64,000 nt of DNA from Halieaceae bacterium. GTDB lineage: Bacteria; Pseudomonadota; Gammaproteobacteria; Pseudomonadales; Halieaceae. Under the pieces are notes generated by a model. That model did not search any database. It saw nothing but the letters and a program-made list of their open reading frames with translations, and was not told where the DNA came from. The DNA lies in the NCBI GenBank assembly GCA_028280635.1, contig JANQLM010000085.1, forward strand, positions 1-64,000. Direction: 5' to 3'. Below are positions 36,447 to 45,732 of the stretch, one piece after another; position 1 is the stretch's first letter; each line of letters opens with the position of its first letter. Position numbers and translations under genes: made by a program.

Positions 36447-38102
36447 GTGTCCCCATGGCCGAAGTATGCCCTGCCGATTGCCGTCCTGCTGTTGGCCGCC
36501 TGTTCCGACAGCGACAACACGTTTGTTGAAATCGAGCCGCTGGTGCCACTGGGCACTGCCGTCAGCCTCGACAGCGGGCCGATTGAGGGACAGGCCAGCT
36601 CTCGGGCCACGGCCTGGGAGTATCTCGGCGTGCCTTTCGCGGCGCCGCCGGTGGGCGAGCTGCGCTGGCGGGCTCCGCAACCCCCGGCGGCCTGGTCGGA
36701 GACGCGGCCCGCCAACGCGCTGGCGGATTTCTGCCCACAGTTCCTGTACTTCACCAACGAGTTTGCGGGCAGCGAAGACTGCCTGTACCTGAACGTGTTT
36801 CGGCCCCAGACCCAGGAGCGCGACCTGCCGGTGTTTGTGTGGATCCACGGCGGCGGCAACAACAACGGCGACACCGGCCAGGAAACCCCCGCCTATGACG
36901 GCGCCCGGCTGGCGGAGCGCGGCAACCTGGTGGTGGTCACAGTGCAATACCGCCTGGGCGCCCTGGGCTGGCTCTATCACCCGTCCCTGGCCGGCGAGAA
37001 TGCGCGAGACGCCTCCGGCAACTACGGCACCCTGGATCTGGTGCGAGCCCTGGAGTGGGTCCAGGCGAATGCGGCCGCCTTTGGCGGTGACGCGAGCAAT
37101 GTCACCATCGCCGGTGAATCCGCCGGCGGCGCCAATGTGCTGTCGCTGGTGATCAGCAACGAAGCCACCGGGCTGTATCACAAGGGCATCATCCAGAGTC
37201 TGGGGGGCAGCGTGACGCCGCTGGAGCGGGCACTGGGTGCCTCCAACACCCTGGTCGCCGACCTGACGGCCTTTGCCGGCCTGCCAGACATGCAGCTCAG
37301 CGATGAGGAGCTGGCCGAGTTCCTGCGCGATACTGACGTGTTCACGTTGCTGTCACTGGCCAACACACCGGAGATCATCGGTGACGGTACGGTGCTGCCT
37401 ACCGAGGGCTATGCGCGGATCGACAGCGGCGATTTCCCCGGCAAGGTGCCGCTGCTATTCGGCACCAACAGGGATGAATACAAGCTCTATACCAATGTGC
37501 TGGGCTTCAATGAATACCCGGACGGTCCGGAAGAGCTGCGCCTGGCGGTGGGCACCTACCTGAGCCAGGCCTGGCGGGTAACCGGCGCCGACGCGCTGGC
37601 CCGGCGCCTGCGCGGCAACGACGACATGCCGGAGCTGTATGTCTACCGCTTCAACTGGGGCTCTACCGACGAGGACGGCAACAGCCCCCTGCCCGGCACC
37701 TTCGGTGACACCGGCGGTGCGTTCCACAGCGCGGAAATCCCCTTCATGATGGGCAATGAAGACACCTTCATCTTTGCCGACTTTACGCCGATTTTCTTTA
37801 GCGAGGCCAACGCGGAAAGCCGCTCGAGCATGGCGGATATCATGGTGAGCTACTGGTCCAGCTTCGCCCGTACCGGCGACCCCAACGGCAACAGCCTGCC
37901 GATCTGGGAACCCTGGAGCAACGACGCTGGCGGCTCGAAGGCGGTGACCCTGGATGTGACCTTTGCCGACAACAGTCCGCGGGTCGAGCCTGATACCACG
38001 GTACTCACGGAAGCCGACGTCTACGCCGGCGCCAACGCCAACCTGGAAGGGGATATCCTCGCCGAGACCCTGCGCCGGCTGGACGGCTGGTTTGGCAGGT
38101 AG
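36447..38102 (+). CDS. type B carboxylesterase, lipoprotein
   Basis: This 551-residue alpha/beta hydrolase has a lipobox LAAC, the IHGGG oxyanion motif, nucleophile Ser225 in GESAGG and the probable catalytic His in AFHSAEIP. It would hydrolyse esters at the periplasmic or outer face. AAGGAG at 36435-36440 touches an in-frame ATG at 36441 directly, but is six bases before GTG 36447, so GTG is the better start. Length and motifs are complete. Confidence 0.9.
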   Translation: MSPWPKYALPIAVLLLAACSDSDNTFVEIEPLVPLGTAVSLDSGPIEGQASSRATAWEYLGVPFAAPPVGELRWRAPQPPAAWSETRPANALADFCPQFLYFTNEFAGSEDCLYLNVFRPQTQERDLPVFVWIHGGGNNNGDTGQETPAYDGARLAERGNLVVVTVQYRLGALGWLYHPSLAGENARDASGNYGTLDLVRALEWVQANAAAFGGDASNVTIAGESAGGANVLSLVISNEATGLYHKGIIQSLGGSVTPLERALGASNTLVADLTAFAGLPDMQLSDEELAEFLRDTDVFTLLSLANTPEIIGDGTVLPTEGYARIDSGDFPGKVPLLFGTNRDEYKLYTNVLGFNEYPDGPEELRLAVGTYLSQAWRVTGADALARRLRGNDDMPELYVYRFNWGSTDEDGNSPLPGTFGDTGGAFHSAEIPFMMGNEDTFIFADFTPIFFSEANAESRSSMADIMVSYWSSFARTGDPNGNSLPIWEPWSNDAGGSKAVTLDVTFADNSPRVEPDTTVLTEADVYAGANANLEGDILAETLRRLDGWFGR

Positions 38103-38120
38103 CCCGGTGAGTGGGCCCGC

Positions 38121-38990
38121 CTAGGTAATCGCCGGATAGTCTTCCCAGTAGTACTGGAGACTGTCATCGTGCCAGCCGCGATAAATCGAGGCCCAGTCCA
38201 GCCCCGGAATTCGCCAGCCATGGTGCGGTTCGATGTTGGTCCGAAATACCGGGGCGCCGTAATCACAGTAGCGGGTATCGACTGACACCCGCACCGCATC
38301 CGGGGTCAGGTTGGGCTCGGCTTTGTGCACCGTGCAGGAATGGAAAATCACCACGTCGCCGCGACCGTAGTCAGAGACATGCCACTCGGTTTCATCCGGG
38401 TAGATCTCACACTGAATGCCACCCACCCCCTCGGCCTGGAACACCGGGCGCACACCGCGCCTGTGTGAGTGTGCCAGCAGTTTGAGGCGACCCAACTGCT
38501 CAGGCACGTCGTGCAGGGCCACCCACAGCCCGGCCATGGTCGGGCCGGCCTGGTGAGAATGGGCGTCCTGGTGCGGCGGGGTCTCATAGCCAATCTTGCG
38601 GGGCGTGGAGATACGCGCCATTTTCATCGGGTAGACGAAGGGCTCCGCATCCAGCAACCGTGTTTGCAGTTCGCGCATGGCTGGCGTGTGGAAAAAACCG
38701 TGAAAGGCCTCGAGGGACTGGATGCCGGGATAAATGGCATCCCAGGCCGGGTCGGTTTCAAAGAAGGGCTCGCTGGCGAGTCGCGGGGCACCGTCTTCCA
38801 ATATGACGTGGGGACCGGCTTCGGCGACAATATCTGCCAACAGCGCCATGCAGGCTCCCGCGTCGACCAGGGCCGGGAAGTACAGGTAGCCGTACTCGGA
38901 GAAGCGCTCGCGCAGGGATTCGTCAGGCTCATCCGGCCGCGAAGCTACCAGATCCCGGTTGTGCTCAGTAAGCGCGCTGCGTGCGTCCAA
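38121..38990 (-). CDS. phytanoyl-CoA dioxygenase (PhyH) family protein
   Basis: This 289-residue Fe(II)/2-oxoglutarate oxygenase-like protein has the iron triad His140-x-Asp142 (PPHQDAHSH) and His222 (TVHKAEPN), and Arg234 as likely 2-oxoglutarate binder. Bacterial PhyH proteins hydroxylate varied small molecules, so fatty-acid specificity cannot be assumed. It is followed on the other side of its start by two long GST genes on the same strand (gap 24 bases), suggesting one operon. Confidence 0.84.
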   Translation of the reverse strand: MDARSALTEHNRDLVASRPDEPDESLRERFSEYGYLYFPALVDAGACMALLADIVAEAGPHVILEDGAPRLASEPFFETDPAWDAIYPGIQSLEAFHGFFHTPAMRELQTRLLDAEPFVYPMKMARISTPRKIGYETPPHQDAHSHQAGPTMAGLWVALHDVPEQLGRLKLLAHSHRRGVRPVFQAEGVGGIQCEIYPDETEWHVSDYGRGDVVIFHSCTVHKAEPNLTPDAVRVSVDTRYCDYGAPVFRTNIEPHHGWRIPGLDWASIYRGWHDDSLQYYWEDYPAIT

Positions 38991-39014
38991 TCATTTTGTC
39001 CTTATCCGCCTGGG

Positions 39015-40115
39015 CTAGACCCGTTCATTGGTACCCACCATCTTGGTGCTGGCCTTGAAGGGCAATCCCTCCTCCTGGCCGGGCAGCAGTGGCAGGCTTT
39101 CCCGTTCCCAGAGCGGTCTCCAGCAACCGTGCTGCTCCAACAGACGCCTCGACTCTTCACTGGCGGGCTCCGGCAGCTGCTCGAAGTGCCTGCGCAGCTC
39201 CGCCAGGCACCAGACCCGGTAACGCGAGTAACGTGCGCCGCGGTAGGCGACGCCGCCGACCTCGGCGTCAAAACGCTTGCTGCCCGCGGCAACCGCCGCC
39301 GCGTTGGCATTCAGGTAGGGCAGGTACTCGCTGCCAATCGCCTCAAGCAAGGGCCCCAGGTCTTCCGGCACCGCGCCGTCGACCTCAGCGGGGCAGTCAG
39401 CGAGGCGAGTATTCCACAGCCGCGCCACCCACTCCAGCACGGCGGGGGCGCGCTGGCGAATGATCTCCAACGGCACCGGGTCGAGGGCAAAATGACGAAA
39501 GAACGGGCCCGAGAAACCGACATCCGCCAGCGTCGGTCGCTGCCCGAGCAAGAAGGGACGACGGCGGAAAATAGCCTCCAGCCGTTTCAACAGGTCCAGG
39601 AAGATGGCCTCAACCCCCACGACATTGTCCGGGGTGATCCCGTCACCGCGGGTATAGCCGTTACGCTGGCGGCGGCGCATAAAAGCGCGCTTGAGCCCGG
39701 CGGGCGCCGGCACCCCGCCCAGGTGTTCATCCGCCAGGTGGCGGCTGGCGAAGTGGGACCCTTCGACGGAGTGCCAGCGGTAGTGCATGGCCGGGCGCCA
39801 CAGCCACTCGTCGGCATAGTCCTCCAGCAGGTAGCAAATGAACGCCGCGACCGGGTTGCCGGGCAGCAGTGCGGGCCCCGGCTGCTCTGCTTCAAACCAC
39901 TGGATGATTTTGGTGGAGTCGGTAAGCCAGCGGCCGTCCGGCAATTGCACTACGGGCATCTGGTACACCCCCAGGTCGCGCTCGATGCGTTTGGCGTCAC
40001 CGGGGAACTGCATGGCATGCAGACGGTAATCCAGGCCCTTCACACGGAAGTAGTTCTCGAGCTTGCCGGTGAAGTAGGAGATGTTGGACCCATAGAGGCC
40101 CAGTGGCGTGCTCAC
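39015..40115 (-). CDS. long glutathione S-transferase-like protein
   Basis: This 366-residue protein has a GST N-terminal domain (LYGSNISYFTGKLENYFRVKGL, split in two by the kink at YFTG; cis-proline in YQMPVVQL; DSTKII glutathione site) and an extended helical C-terminal domain with LGQRPTLADVG. It is about 140 residues longer than ordinary GSTs. The neighbouring gene encodes a paralogue, and its start overlaps the stop of that gene (ATGA). The Tyr/Ser residue at the active-site turn makes activity possible but the substrate is unknown. Confidence 0.82.
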   Translation of the reverse strand: MSTPLGLYGSNISYFTGKLENYFRVKGLDYRLHAMQFPGDAKRIERDLGVYQMPVVQLPDGRWLTDSTKIIQWFEAEQPGPALLPGNPVAAFICYLLEDYADEWLWRPAMHYRWHSVEGSHFASRHLADEHLGGVPAPAGLKRAFMRRRQRNGYTRGDGITPDNVVGVEAIFLDLLKRLEAIFRRRPFLLGQRPTLADVGFSGPFFRHFALDPVPLEIIRQRAPAVLEWVARLWNTRLADCPAEVDGAVPEDLGPLLEAIGSEYLPYLNANAAAVAAGSKRFDAEVGGVAYRGARYSRYRVWCLAELRRHFEQLPEPASEESRRLLEQHGCWRPLWERESLPLLPGQEEGLPFKASTKMVGTNERV

Positions 40116-41146
40116 GCCGGCGACTTCAGCAGCAGGCTTTCGCAGCCGGTACCGGCCAGCCAGCTATCGACCCGCTCCCTGTCGCCTTCCGCCAGGCCGT
40201 GGTAATGCTCGCGAATCCAGTGGAGGCACTTGCCCTGGTAGGGGAAGGTCTGTTGCTCCCAGGGCGAGCCGTCGATCTCCGCGCACCAGGTTTTCTCGCC
40301 GGCTGCCAGCGCCCCGGCATTGGCCAGCAGCGCCGGCACATAGACCCTGCCGACCTCGCACAGCAATTCATGCAGGGCCTGGCCCAAGTGCCAGCCATCG
40401 TCGGGAGCGGGCTGGCCGCTCAGGTCTTCCATGCGATCCACCCAGGCCACGGTGCGGGGTGACACCTCATGGGTAATCGCGCGCGGTGTCGGATCAAAAC
40501 CCACCAACTGGGTTAGCTGTCCGTACAATGCAAAATCCCCCGACCCCGGTCGCTGCCCCAGCAGGAAGGGTTGTGAGGTCAGCAGCTTCTGCATGGCCGC
40601 CAGGAAACGCCGGTAGCTGGCATCAATCACCGGCGCAGTGGTGTCGTTGGAGCCCACCACATACAGGCGACCAATCTGGCGCTCGGCAAAAGCCTTCGCC
40701 GCCATTTCGTGTACCTCGTCGGGCAGGGTGATGTTCATGGTGAGCGGCAGCAGCGTGCCTGCATTGTCCGCGTCGGCCGAGGCATGCCAGCGATAGTGGA
40801 ACATGTACTTGGTGCACCACTCATCGCCGAAATCTTCCAGCAGGTAATCAATAAACGCCAGGGCCGGGTCATCGGGAATCACCGAGCGCCCGGGATGGCT
40901 TTGCTCGAGCTCTCGAATGATTGGCGTGGAGTCACAGCGCGCCACCGTCTGCCCGCCCTCTTCAAACAGGTAGGTGGGCAAGAGGGTCGGGCGCGGCGCG
41001 GCCACGCCCATCTCGGCCAGCACTTCAGCGGGCTGGCCCCAGGTAATGGCGTAGGGGATGTGACGGTAGCGCATCAGGGCCAGCATCTTGCGGGTATAGG
41101 GTGAGCCGGTGCCGCCGATCAGGCGCAGGGGTTCGCGGATCGCCAT
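40112..41146 (-). CDS. long glutathione S-transferase-like protein, paralogue
   Basis: This 344-residue protein shares its design with the next gene: LIGGTGSPYTRKMLALMRYR at the start, the CDSTPIIRELE glutathione site, the segment WCTKYMFHYRWHA, and LGQRPGSGDFALYG in the C-terminal domain. The two genes overlap by four bases and look like a tandem duplication, possibly forming a heterodimer. Together with PhyH they make a three-gene set. Confidence 0.82.
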   Translation of the reverse strand: MAIREPLRLIGGTGSPYTRKMLALMRYRHIPYAITWGQPAEVLAEMGVAAPRPTLLPTYLFEEGGQTVARCDSTPIIRELEQSHPGRSVIPDDPALAFIDYLLEDFGDEWCTKYMFHYRWHASADADNAGTLLPLTMNITLPDEVHEMAAKAFAERQIGRLYVVGSNDTTAPVIDASYRRFLAAMQKLLTSQPFLLGQRPGSGDFALYGQLTQLVGFDPTPRAITHEVSPRTVAWVDRMEDLSGQPAPDDGWHLGQALHELLCEVGRVYVPALLANAGALAAGEKTWCAEIDGSPWEQQTFPYQGKCLHWIREHYHGLAEGDRERVDSWLAGTGCESLLLKSPA

Positions 41147-41211
41147 TTATTCTGGTTCCTGGTTGACGTGGCGCTAGTATGCCACGGGAACCAATCGGGG
41201 AAGTGATGCGT

Positions 41212-41673
41212 CTACTCGGGCAGGAAAATCCCGTGCTCCCGGTACCACTGCCTGTCGAGCTGCCAACGTACCCGATCGACATCGGGCTCCGCGAGCACCA
41301 GGGCCTCCGCTTCCACCTGCACCTCCGCAAGCTGCTGCTGGGCGGCCATCATGTCCGGGTGCAGCACATCCTTGTCGTTGAGGGAGGCATCGAGCACCCG
41401 CAGGAAGTGCATGGGCCCCATCTCCGGCGAGCGCGGGCTGGTAACCACTGCTACGCCGTTTTCCAGTGACAGCACCCGAAACCTGTAGGGGTAGTCGGCC
41501 AGCACTGACGCCGCGGCCAGGCGTTCGTTGATGGCCACCACCCGTTGGTCCTGCTGCAGCAGGAACCAGGTGATGCCACCCACCAGCACCAGGGCCAGGC
41601 CTACCAGATAGCGCTTGACGAAAGGGTCGATCCCGGGCGGTGGCGCATTCTGGTCTACGGGGTCTTCGCGCAC
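41212..41673 (-). CDS. small membrane-anchored protein of unknown function
   Basis: This 153-residue protein has one hydrophobic segment (about residues 21-38, LVGLALVLVGGITWFLL) and a soluble part behind it with a DMMAAQQQLAEVQVEAEAL helix. I do not recognise the family. The GTG at 41673 is chosen because AAGGAGAG precedes it by a normal distance; the frame is open farther upstream. It lies head-to-head with the lipoprotein gene at 41794. Confidence 0.6.
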   Translation of the reverse strand: MREDPVDQNAPPPGIDPFVKRYLVGLALVLVGGITWFLLQQDQRVVAINERLAAASVLADYPYRFRVLSLENGVAVVTSPRSPEMGPMHFLRVLDASLNDKDVLHPDMMAAQQQLAEVQVEAEALVLAEPDVDRVRWQLDRQWYREHGIFLPE

Positions 41674-41793
41674 GCAGCTCTCCTTACAGAATGCTCCACA
41701 GTGTAACGGCCCAAGTGTAAAGATGCCCACGCGCTATTGCCGCCCTGTGGGGTTCCTGTATCCTGCCGGCAGACCATTCACTTCGCGGTACCC

Positions 41794-43113
41794 ATGAAAC
41801 AGCTCCGAAGAGTGCTGATGCCAGCGGCGGTTCTGCTGCTGGGCGCCTGTAGACACCCACTGGAAATCCAGGGCCAGGGTGACATTATCGAAACCGCCAG
41901 CGGCATCCGAGGCTGCGCCCTGGAAGAATTCCAGGCAGGCATCGGCCGCTGCGCCAACAATGCTGTGGATGGCAACGAAGACCTCGTCTATCGCGCCCTG
42001 CCAAGGCCGGGCTGGCGCTTCTCACACTGGGACGGCGCCTGCGCCGCGGGCTCAAGTGGCGCCGATTGCAACATCAGCTACGACCAGTCGCTGGCCGACT
42101 TCTGGGACGAGAACTTCCCAGACCAGACCTGGCCGGCGCTGCGTGCCGTATTCACGCAGGACGGTGACACCCTGTCCGGCGCCCGCTACAACGCCTCCCA
42201 GTTCGGCGGCATCGGCGGCACGTCCTATGCTTCCCTGCTGGATGCGCTGTTCGACAATACCGGTAGCTGGCGCTACACCGTGCAGCAGGCCACCCAACCC
42301 GACCTGTTGATCAGTCGCCGGGAGTATCGCTACGACCGCCGCAACAGAGGGCTGGTAGGCAGCGGCGTGGGTTCGACCGTTGAGGCCGGGGCAGCCACCG
42401 GCGATTTTGATCTGGTCACGCTGGCGGATACCGAGGGCAATGACACCTCGGTGACCTATTACATGCCGAAACGCAGTGAAACCAACCCCAACAGCTTCGC
42501 CGGAAGCTGGTACTGTGGCCACATCAGCACCCGCTCCAGCCCGCGCGGTCAGGGCGGTTACGCGCGGTTTTTCAGTGCCCAGCTCAACGGCAGTGGCAGC
42601 GGCTCCTTCACCATTATTGCGGACCGCTGGAACGAACAGGGCAGTTCAGCCATTGGCTACACCCTGTTTGAGGACGGCACCGCCCGCCTCAACTACCTGG
42701 GCCTGCAACTCACCGGCAGTATCTCCGCGGACGGCAACGTGTTTGTCGGCTCAGAAATCGCCAGCGACGCGCGCGGCGTGGGCGCCTGCCTGCGTACTTC
42801 AAGCAATAACACCCTCAACACGGTGGCCGGCACCTACTACGGCACTTACGTGACCATCACCTCGCCGCTGTTTACCGCCGTCACCCAGCGGGATTTCACC
42901 CGCGCGGGCGGAGGCGACCTGACCATACGCCGGGACTCGCTGGGCAACCGAAATAGACGATTTGGTGACTATGTGTTGGTGGGATTCAGCGGACAATTGC
43001 AGACCGGCAGCCGGGAAGGAGCGATCTCGCCGGACGGGCAGGTGGTATTCCTGATTGATGCGCGCGAGGGAGAGCTGCCAAGCTTCTCCCTCTATGTGCG
43101 AGAAAACCGCTAG
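41794..43113 (+). CDS. hypothetical lipoprotein with a bacterial-repeat-like domain
   Basis: This 439-residue protein has a lipoprotein signal (lipobox LGAC, about residues 16-19). The stretch YRALPRPGWRFSHWDGAC resembles the small 'A-PG-F-W-G-C' repeat found in many surface proteins. The rest is beta-rich with no catalytic motif I can name. Paired cysteines suggest disulfides in the periplasm or on the surface. Convergent with the next gene; both stops sit in a near-palindrome CTAGGCGGCGCCGCTAG. Confidence 0.65.
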   Translation: MKQLRRVLMPAAVLLLGACRHPLEIQGQGDIIETASGIRGCALEEFQAGIGRCANNAVDGNEDLVYRALPRPGWRFSHWDGACAAGSSGADCNISYDQSLADFWDENFPDQTWPALRAVFTQDGDTLSGARYNASQFGGIGGTSYASLLDALFDNTGSWRYTVQQATQPDLLISRREYRYDRRNRGLVGSGVGSTVEAGAATGDFDLVTLADTEGNDTSVTYYMPKRSETNPNSFAGSWYCGHISTRSSPRGQGGYARFFSAQLNGSGSGSFTIIADRWNEQGSSAIGYTLFEDGTARLNYLGLQLTGSISADGNVFVGSEIASDARGVGACLRTSSNNTLNTVAGTYYGTYVTITSPLFTAVTQRDFTRAGGGDLTIRRDSLGNRNRRFGDYVLVGFSGQLQTGSREGAISPDGQVVFLIDAREGELPSFSLYVRENR

Positions 43114-43122
43114 GCGGCGCCG

Positions 43123-43659
43123 CTAGAAGCCGGGGCAATCCGTATTGCAGCCGTCGCTATCGGTGATGATGGCCTGGTTGAATGATGCGAGAACTGTTTG
43201 AAACTCGGACTGGCTGACAGTGCCACTTTGCGACTGCGTTGACGTCCCGGTATCTATCTCCAGCTTATCGACATCAACGTCGAAATCGGCGATCAGCAGA
43301 TCCTTATAGGCCTGCGCGGACGGGTCATTGACTTGCTCCTGGCTAAAGTCCGCATCTGCTCCCAGCGCCTGCACCATAAAACGAGCCAGTTCGGCGGAAG
43401 TGAGATTGGCATCACTGTCCCAGCCGCCCAGGGGCGCTATCCCCTGCGCATTGAGAAGCCGGATGGCGCTGTCTTCCGTCAGCGGGCCGCTTGAATCAGC
43501 GCCCAACCCCATCGCATTGGCGAGAAGCACGGCGGCTCTGCCTTGGGAGATAGCATCATCCTGCGCCACAGCGCCGGGTGTAAAAGGTACCAGTAGTGCA
43601 CAGAGAAACAGTGCAAAGAGCTGCTTACGAAATTCTAAAACGAGAGCGACTGGCTTCAT
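43123..43659 (-). CDS. secreted protein of unknown function
   Basis: This 178-residue protein has a signal peptide (hydrophobic to about residue 33, ending AVAQ). Two similar helical segments follow (AAVLLANAMGLG and LARFMVQALGAD, each after an acidic turn), and the C-terminus is rich in Asp with two cysteines (DSDGCNTDC). The Asp-rich turns could bind calcium. I do not recognise a family. Confidence 0.6.
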   Translation of the reverse strand: MKPVALVLEFRKQLFALFLCALLVPFTPGAVAQDDAISQGRAAVLLANAMGLGADSSGPLTEDSAIRLLNAQGIAPLGGWDSDANLTSAELARFMVQALGADADFSQEQVNDPSAQAYKDLLIADFDVDVDKLEIDTGTSTQSQSGTVSQSEFQTVLASFNQAIITDSDGCNTDCPGF

Positions 43660-43955
43660 GATTGTCACCACTATGAATAACTGCTGATTTCTTCAGACTA
43701 GCATAGAAGCCCGCCATAGACCCGGAAATGGGTCAGCCTCCACCGCCGCGGTCCCGCGCTCGAAGAGGCCACAGCCGACGCCGTACGCGGGCTGCCAATG
43801 AGAACCTCTTCTCACTTCAGCCATAAATTCGTCATACTAGGGGGAAATGAATCTCATTTTCGTAAGATGAGTTTGCGCTTCTCGTCTGCCTGAGTAGTTT
43901 GTGGAGGTATAGGCCGTCCCGGCGTCACCTAAACAACGCAACACTGGATACAGAC

Positions 43956-45599
43956 ATGGCAGGTAGCTCCGTCGAGTACAACGTGGTTATCAATGGCATC
44001 CTCTCCGGCCACAAGGCGGGAGAAGTTGCCAAGGCAGTCGCGCCCATTCTCGGCATCCACCCGGATGAAGCACTGATGCTGTTTAACGGCGTTGCCCACA
44101 CCGTACTGCAACGCGCCGACCTGTCAGCCGCCGCCAGTTTCCAGGCCCAGCTCAAGGGCCTGGGCATCGACGCCTCCACCGCCGTCTACCAGGAGAGGTC
44201 AGCTCCCAAGCCGGCCCCAGACGAGGAACAGACGCCCCCTGCGCCAGAACCCTCTCCCGCGCCTGTCGTACAGGAAGACCCCGCGCCGGCCGAACCGGAG
44301 ATCGATCCCGCCTCCCTGGTCGCTGAGTTTGGCGACCTGGGCGAGGCCGCCCCGACACCGCAACCAGCGCCCGCGGCCAGGAAAAAAGCTGCACAGAAAC
44401 CGAACAAGCGGATTAAACAAAAAACCGAAAAACCACCCGAGCCTGACATCGAACTGGATGCCACGTTGCTGGAACAGGCCAGCGCCGAGCCGGACGTCGA
44501 CGACTTCGAACCGATCGACGATGCCCCCGAAGTGGACCTGGGGGCCATGCAGGAAGAAACCTCGGTCGATGACGATATGGATCTCGATGCCCTGTTTGGC
44601 GAAGAGGATGAAGCCCCCACGCAGGCGCCCGCGCCACAGCCAGAGGCCTCTGCCCTCTCCATGCTGGACGAGCCAGACGAGGCGGCTGAGATGCCGGCGG
44701 TCACCGAGACGATTACCGCGGTCGACACCGGTGTGGATGCGGCCCGCGGCCAGGATGCCATGCCGTTCCAGAACGCCACACCCGGATCGAACATGCTGTG
44801 CCCGGTCTGTCACTCCCTGCAACCGCGTGCGGATCAATGCCCGGGCTGCGGTGCCGACCTCGCAAAGAAGACTACCGCCACCAAAACCCGCAAGCCGAAG
44901 CTCCCGCCGAAGCTGCCGCGGGCGGCAATGCTGTCAGGGGCCGGGGCCGGTATCGTCGGCGCCGGGATCTGGCTGGGGCTGGCGCACTTCGGCAACCTGG
45001 GTGGCGGTGTTGCCGCCTGGGTCGCCGGCGCGCTGGTGGGGTTGGTGTGCGGACTGATGGGCGGACGCGGCACCAAGTCGGGCTTCGCCTGCGCTGCCCT
45101 GGCCACCGCGTTGATCGCAGGCGGCGCCTTCCTGCTGCCAAAGCAGGAAGCCATCGAACTGCCCCCGCCGCCGCAGCCGGATCCCGCCGAGGTCTGGTCC
45201 GAGGAACAGGCGCCGCAGCGCTTCAAGCAGGCCGTGGACGATGCCGAATTCTTCATGACTACCGATGGTTCGCCCCGCGCGGTGCGCCGGTTCATGATCG
45301 AACGCAACTACACCCTGGCGACCAGGCCAGAGCGGGTGCCCGACTCAGACCTGCGCTATTTTTACGACGTCGACGCCGTCGACCTTAGCTGGATCGTGAA
45401 GAACCAGCCCGATTTCGACGCCTGGCGCCAGCACATGCGCGGGCACCTCAGCGGCCGCCAACGCGCCAGCCTCGGCGTTTCGGCACCACCCATCAAACCT
45501 CCGCCACCGGTGATCAGCATGCTGCAGTTCATCTTCATGCTGCTGGGCGTGGCGACTGCGTTTGTGCTGGGCTTCATAGGGCTCAAGCGTAAGGCCTGA
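43956..45599 (+). CDS. membrane protein with L7/L12-like N-domain and zinc ribbon
   Basis: This 547-residue mosaic protein has, in order, a domain of about 70 residues resembling the ribosomal L7/L12 C-terminal fold (VAKAVAPILGIHPDEALMLF), a 200-residue Pro/Glu/Asp-rich linker and a zinc ribbon (CPVC...CPGC, near residues 282-300). Two or three glycine-rich membrane segments, a soluble part and a C-terminal membrane helix before LKRKA follow. This suggests a bitopic scaffold with cytoplasmic protein-binding heads. The function is unknown. The start MAGSSVEYN is the best of several; the upstream part of the frame has poor composition. Confidence 0.72.
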   Translation: MAGSSVEYNVVINGILSGHKAGEVAKAVAPILGIHPDEALMLFNGVAHTVLQRADLSAAASFQAQLKGLGIDASTAVYQERSAPKPAPDEEQTPPAPEPSPAPVVQEDPAPAEPEIDPASLVAEFGDLGEAAPTPQPAPAARKKAAQKPNKRIKQKTEKPPEPDIELDATLLEQASAEPDVDDFEPIDDAPEVDLGAMQEETSVDDDMDLDALFGEEDEAPTQAPAPQPEASALSMLDEPDEAAEMPAVTETITAVDTGVDAARGQDAMPFQNATPGSNMLCPVCHSLQPRADQCPGCGADLAKKTTATKTRKPKLPPKLPRAAMLSGAGAGIVGAGIWLGLAHFGNLGGGVAAWVAGALVGLVCGLMGGRGTKSGFACAALATALIAGGAFLLPKQEAIELPPPPQPDPAEVWSEEQAPQRFKQAVDDAEFFMTTDGSPRAVRRFMIERNYTLATRPERVPDSDLRYFYDVDAVDLSWIVKNQPDFDAWRQHMRGHLSGRQRASLGVSAPPIKPPPPVISMLQFIFMLLGVATAFVLGFIGLKRKA

Positions 45600-45732
45600 G
45601 CCAGCGCCGCTTTCGGCACACTGCTGCGGCCAGTTCCGGTAGGCTGTTGTTCCCCTAAAGGCTGTGAAGCCCAGGGCCGCGTATCTTAAGATATGGACCA
45701 AAGAGCAACGCCCAGACACGGTGCGGTTCTTT

